A stretch of DNA of 64,000 bases from Morella rubra (lineage: Eukaryota; Streptophyta; Magnoliopsida; Fagales; Myricaceae). Within the stretch, counting starts at the first letter, position 1. The number at the start of each line of letters is the position of its first letter. Below, one piece after another: positions 61,827-64,000 of the stretch. The DNA lies in contig CM025850.1 of the NCBI GenBank assembly GCA_003952965.2, positions 18,166,376-18,230,375 on the forward strand, written 5' to 3'. A program made the translations under genes and the position numbers. Below the pieces are notes generated by a model, which was not told where the DNA came from, did not search any database, and saw only the letters and a list, made by a program, of their open reading frames with translations.

Positions 61827-64000
61827 GTAAGCTTTCCTTCCTTTTTCCTTGCAATTATATATTGTCCATTCCATACTTTGGAGTACAAGGGATGTATACA
61901 TTCAGTTGGTTTTACAACATCTCGAAAATGGACTGGTATGCTTTTTTTTCTTCGTTTTTTTTTCCTAAGCAGGACTGGTCTGCTTCATTTGTAAAGATTT
62001 GCTTGGAATATTGCATTTTCAAGGCACTTGTTAAATTTCGCAGTTCTTCAAATTCCACAGTAACCGAAAACAAAGGCTAAATGAAGCTTCTAGTTGGTTG
62101 AAATTTTCTCTCTCTTTCTTGAGATGCCAAGCGTTTGTTTTGACGGATGAATCAAATGCGGGCTTTTCTGTGATCCTAGGCTATTCTTAAGTAGATCCGT
62201 TGAACGAATGGCTTGAAAGTTTGTTAAACATGATAGTCTACGTTGATGGTCGGATGTCTTGTGAGGGTGATGTCCTGGTACACCAATACACTTGATGGCA
62301 ATTGGAACATTAGGAAATAACTAGCCATTAGCAATTGGAATCAACAAATAAGGGTTTCCTTTTCGTCCACCTCTTAGGACCTTTCGCCAATGGATTGTTC
62401 AACATTTGTTCCGTGCTGTGATTTCATCCTTCTATTTTGCACGAATCATCAACAAATCAAACTGAATAAATCGAACCTATAAAAGCGGCAGAAAGGTGGA
62501 TTACTTGAACTGACTTAAAATGAACCAGCAAAAAGGCTTAGAACAACTCAAACCCTCTTACGGCAAACTCCATGCTAAATGAAAAATAGGAAGCTATCTA
62601 CGGCTCAATATCTAAAACAACATGTGTGGCTCGAGCAAGAAAAACACAAGGCATTAGGAAAGAGCATCCCTAACAGTTTTGCAAACAGCCAATATGCCTC
62701 TAACACCAGCCAGAAGCACTTTTTTGTAGTTTTTTGGTTTCTGAGGTCAACATTGTGCTATTCAGAAGTTCTTTCTATACACAAGTGGCATAAATTGGAA
62801 ATCTGTGCCAGTTTGACCACTGGAACAGAAATTTTCAGTGTTAACAGCGCCGATTTAACAGAGTCTAGGGAATAGTGCCCATCTTAGACTAGAAGACAGA
62901 CACACTGATAACAGAAAGGGTCCCCTGACTTCCATTCATCTTCATTAGAACTTGACATGCCACATCCCACATCCCACAAAAGCTCTCCATTTTGGCATTA
63001 TTATCAACTTTCCAACTAACCGTACCAGATGCTTTCTCTGTAGTGCCATGCCAAGTGCTTATGACACCAGTGCATATTTGGTTACCTGGAGGTCATGTAG
63101 AATCACCTACAGCAGGATCCACCATCTTGATAGGAATTCTTTCAAAATTGGGGACCCACAGGTTTTTGAGACTTTCAATGCCCTTGTTTCCAGAGCGAGA
63201 CTTCATTCCACTCCTGTTTGTTCATACCCTAAGCATGATTGCTCTAATACATACTTTCTTGACCCTTGAAGACAAATTGATCTGAAGAAGATCATTGCTT
63301 ACTTTGTAGCCAGTAGCATTAAATCTGATACTTACGGTATGTTTCATCGGGCAGCACCCAAAGCTTTGCTCAGAAGCCTCTATGAGTCACAGGGGAATAA
63401 TGAATGTCGAGTATTTTGTGTTTTCTGCCATTTTTCGTGGTGAAACTTTTATGCTATGTTGTGCTGACCAAAAATTTCTAGAAGAATGGTGTTTCTGTCA
63501 TCGAGGTGGTTCTTTTCTAATTAAGAGGTAGAAGTTACCTAATTGTTCATGTCAAGACCTGGAAAAAAATGTGTCTCGTTCACTTCCTTCTTGTTCTTAT
63601 TTTTGTTTACTGTTTTGTGGGTGGGGCAGTCAACAGTTCCTGTTGTTGCCTCTCTACAAACCTTTGAAGCATGTTATGACCGCCAGTTTAGTGTGCTTTT
63701 TCCGTATTTCTGCTTTGGACAATTAGTCTATTGCTAGTTGCTGGTCATCATTTATTGACATAGTTTTTATAAGGCTTTTCGGAGTCTCCATTTAGGGTGT
63801 GTAGGTTTAATGGGATTTGGTCCTGTTTCTTTGGAATTACTCCTTCAGCCAATATAGTTTTGTGGCTACCTCATGCTCTTTTGAAGCAGAAGTTACTAAA
63901 ACTACACTGTTATTTTATTGAGTGGAGATCATTTGCAACTTATGTGGTGACCTGTTGAACATGCTTAGGTACCTATAAATGTCCTCGTGGTTCTTCCCTG
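61827..64000 (+). other. Probable first intron of the SDR gene
   Basis: No exon with SDR continuation was found up to the window end. The sequence is T-rich and intron-like, with no coding segment recognised except the mitochondrial insertion at 63031-63344. If the gene is intact, the second exon lies beyond position 64000. Confidence 0.4.
63031..63344 (+). pseudogene. nad4: Mitochondrial nad4 fragment (NUMT) in the SDR intron
   Basis: The plus strand encodes part of NADH dehydrogenase subunit 4. It reads [20 protein letters not shown], then [20 protein letters not shown] and [14 protein letters not shown]. After a frameshift near 63265 it continues [11 protein letters not shown], and the end is GMF. 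The order and spacing match the conserved core of the proton-pumping subunit, including the usual VHIWLPEAHVEAPTAGS motif with Glu changed to Gly. A frameshift and substitutions make it non-functional. The piece lies within one nad4 exon, so transfer through DNA or RNA cannot be told apart. It is embedded in the first intron of the SDR gene. Confidence 0.88.

Noticed and set aside
62952-63285. Two overlapping frames of about 100 codons as SDR exons
   Set aside because: The second frame is mitochondrial nad4. Neither carries SDR motifs such as YxxxK or NAG.
1-64000. CRISPR arrays, bacterial operons, origins, tRNA genes
   Set aside because: No regularly spaced identical repeats, bacterial-type gene clusters or recognisable tRNA cloverleaf consensus were seen. 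tRNA detection by eye is weak, so a covariance-model scan would be decisive.

Overview
This window is nuclear DNA from a flowering plant, most likely a eudicot. The evidence is spliced genes with GT-AG introns, a group IIe WRKY gene with the conserved R-type intron, AT-rich intergenic DNA full of microsatellites, nested plant transposons, and fragments of plastid and mitochondrial DNA. I see no bacterial-type operons, CRISPR arrays or replication origins.

Layout. Positions 1-2578 hold degenerate transposon-protein fragments and the end of a CACTA transposon whose subterminal region is packed with GATCGATC motifs. Positions 2579-10400 are gene-free, AT-rich sequence. Positions 10460-14610 hold the best gene of the window, a three-exon WRKY14/35-like (group IIe) transcription factor of 459 residues, with a 32-codon upstream ORF ending 4 nt before the first in-frame ATG. 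Positions 14.6-20.7 kb are mostly empty apart from a second CACTA end at 18757.

Positions 20709-26085 are a complete non-autonomous CACTA element with a GAA target duplication. On its minus strand it carries captured, spliced pieces of two host genes: a signal peptide peptidase (three exons) and a SCAMP (5' leader and first exon). A solo LTR with its own target duplication sits inside it. Positions 27-34.4 kb hold a possible mitochondrial insertion, a decayed Mutator-like transposase, a fragment resembling the PHD/DDT regulator PTM, and a decayed LINE.

Positions 34483-51729 are one decayed Ty3/gypsy chromovirus-like element expanded by later insertions. A mosaic of at least three plastid fragments (atpI, psaB, trnI-rpl23) sits in its 5' LTR. 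A long-TIR element at 38708-48252, carrying a PPR gene fragment, splits its integrase. That element holds another LTR retrotransposon with target duplication TATTG, which in turn holds a 512-bp MITE and an inverted solo LTR. A hAT-type element (48339-50230) with an internal tandem array, and a small MITE in the 3' LTR, complete the nest.

Positions 52.9-59.4 kb contain a minus-strand LINE fragment and a second LINE copy (57987-59394) whose 5' piece is inverted, the layout expected from twin priming. Positions 60.5-60.75 kb are a plastid 23S rRNA fragment. At 61662 a short-chain dehydrogenase/reductase gene begins. Only its first exon is visible, and its long first intron contains a mitochondrial nad4 fragment.

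Only the WRKY gene and the SDR first exon look like functional host genes. Nearly everything else is transposon biology, captured gene pieces and organelle DNA. The most novel content is the chimeric Pack-CACTA, the PPR-carrying TIR element, the plastid mosaic inside an LTR, and the depth of nesting. Family names come from reading translations by eye; no database search was run.
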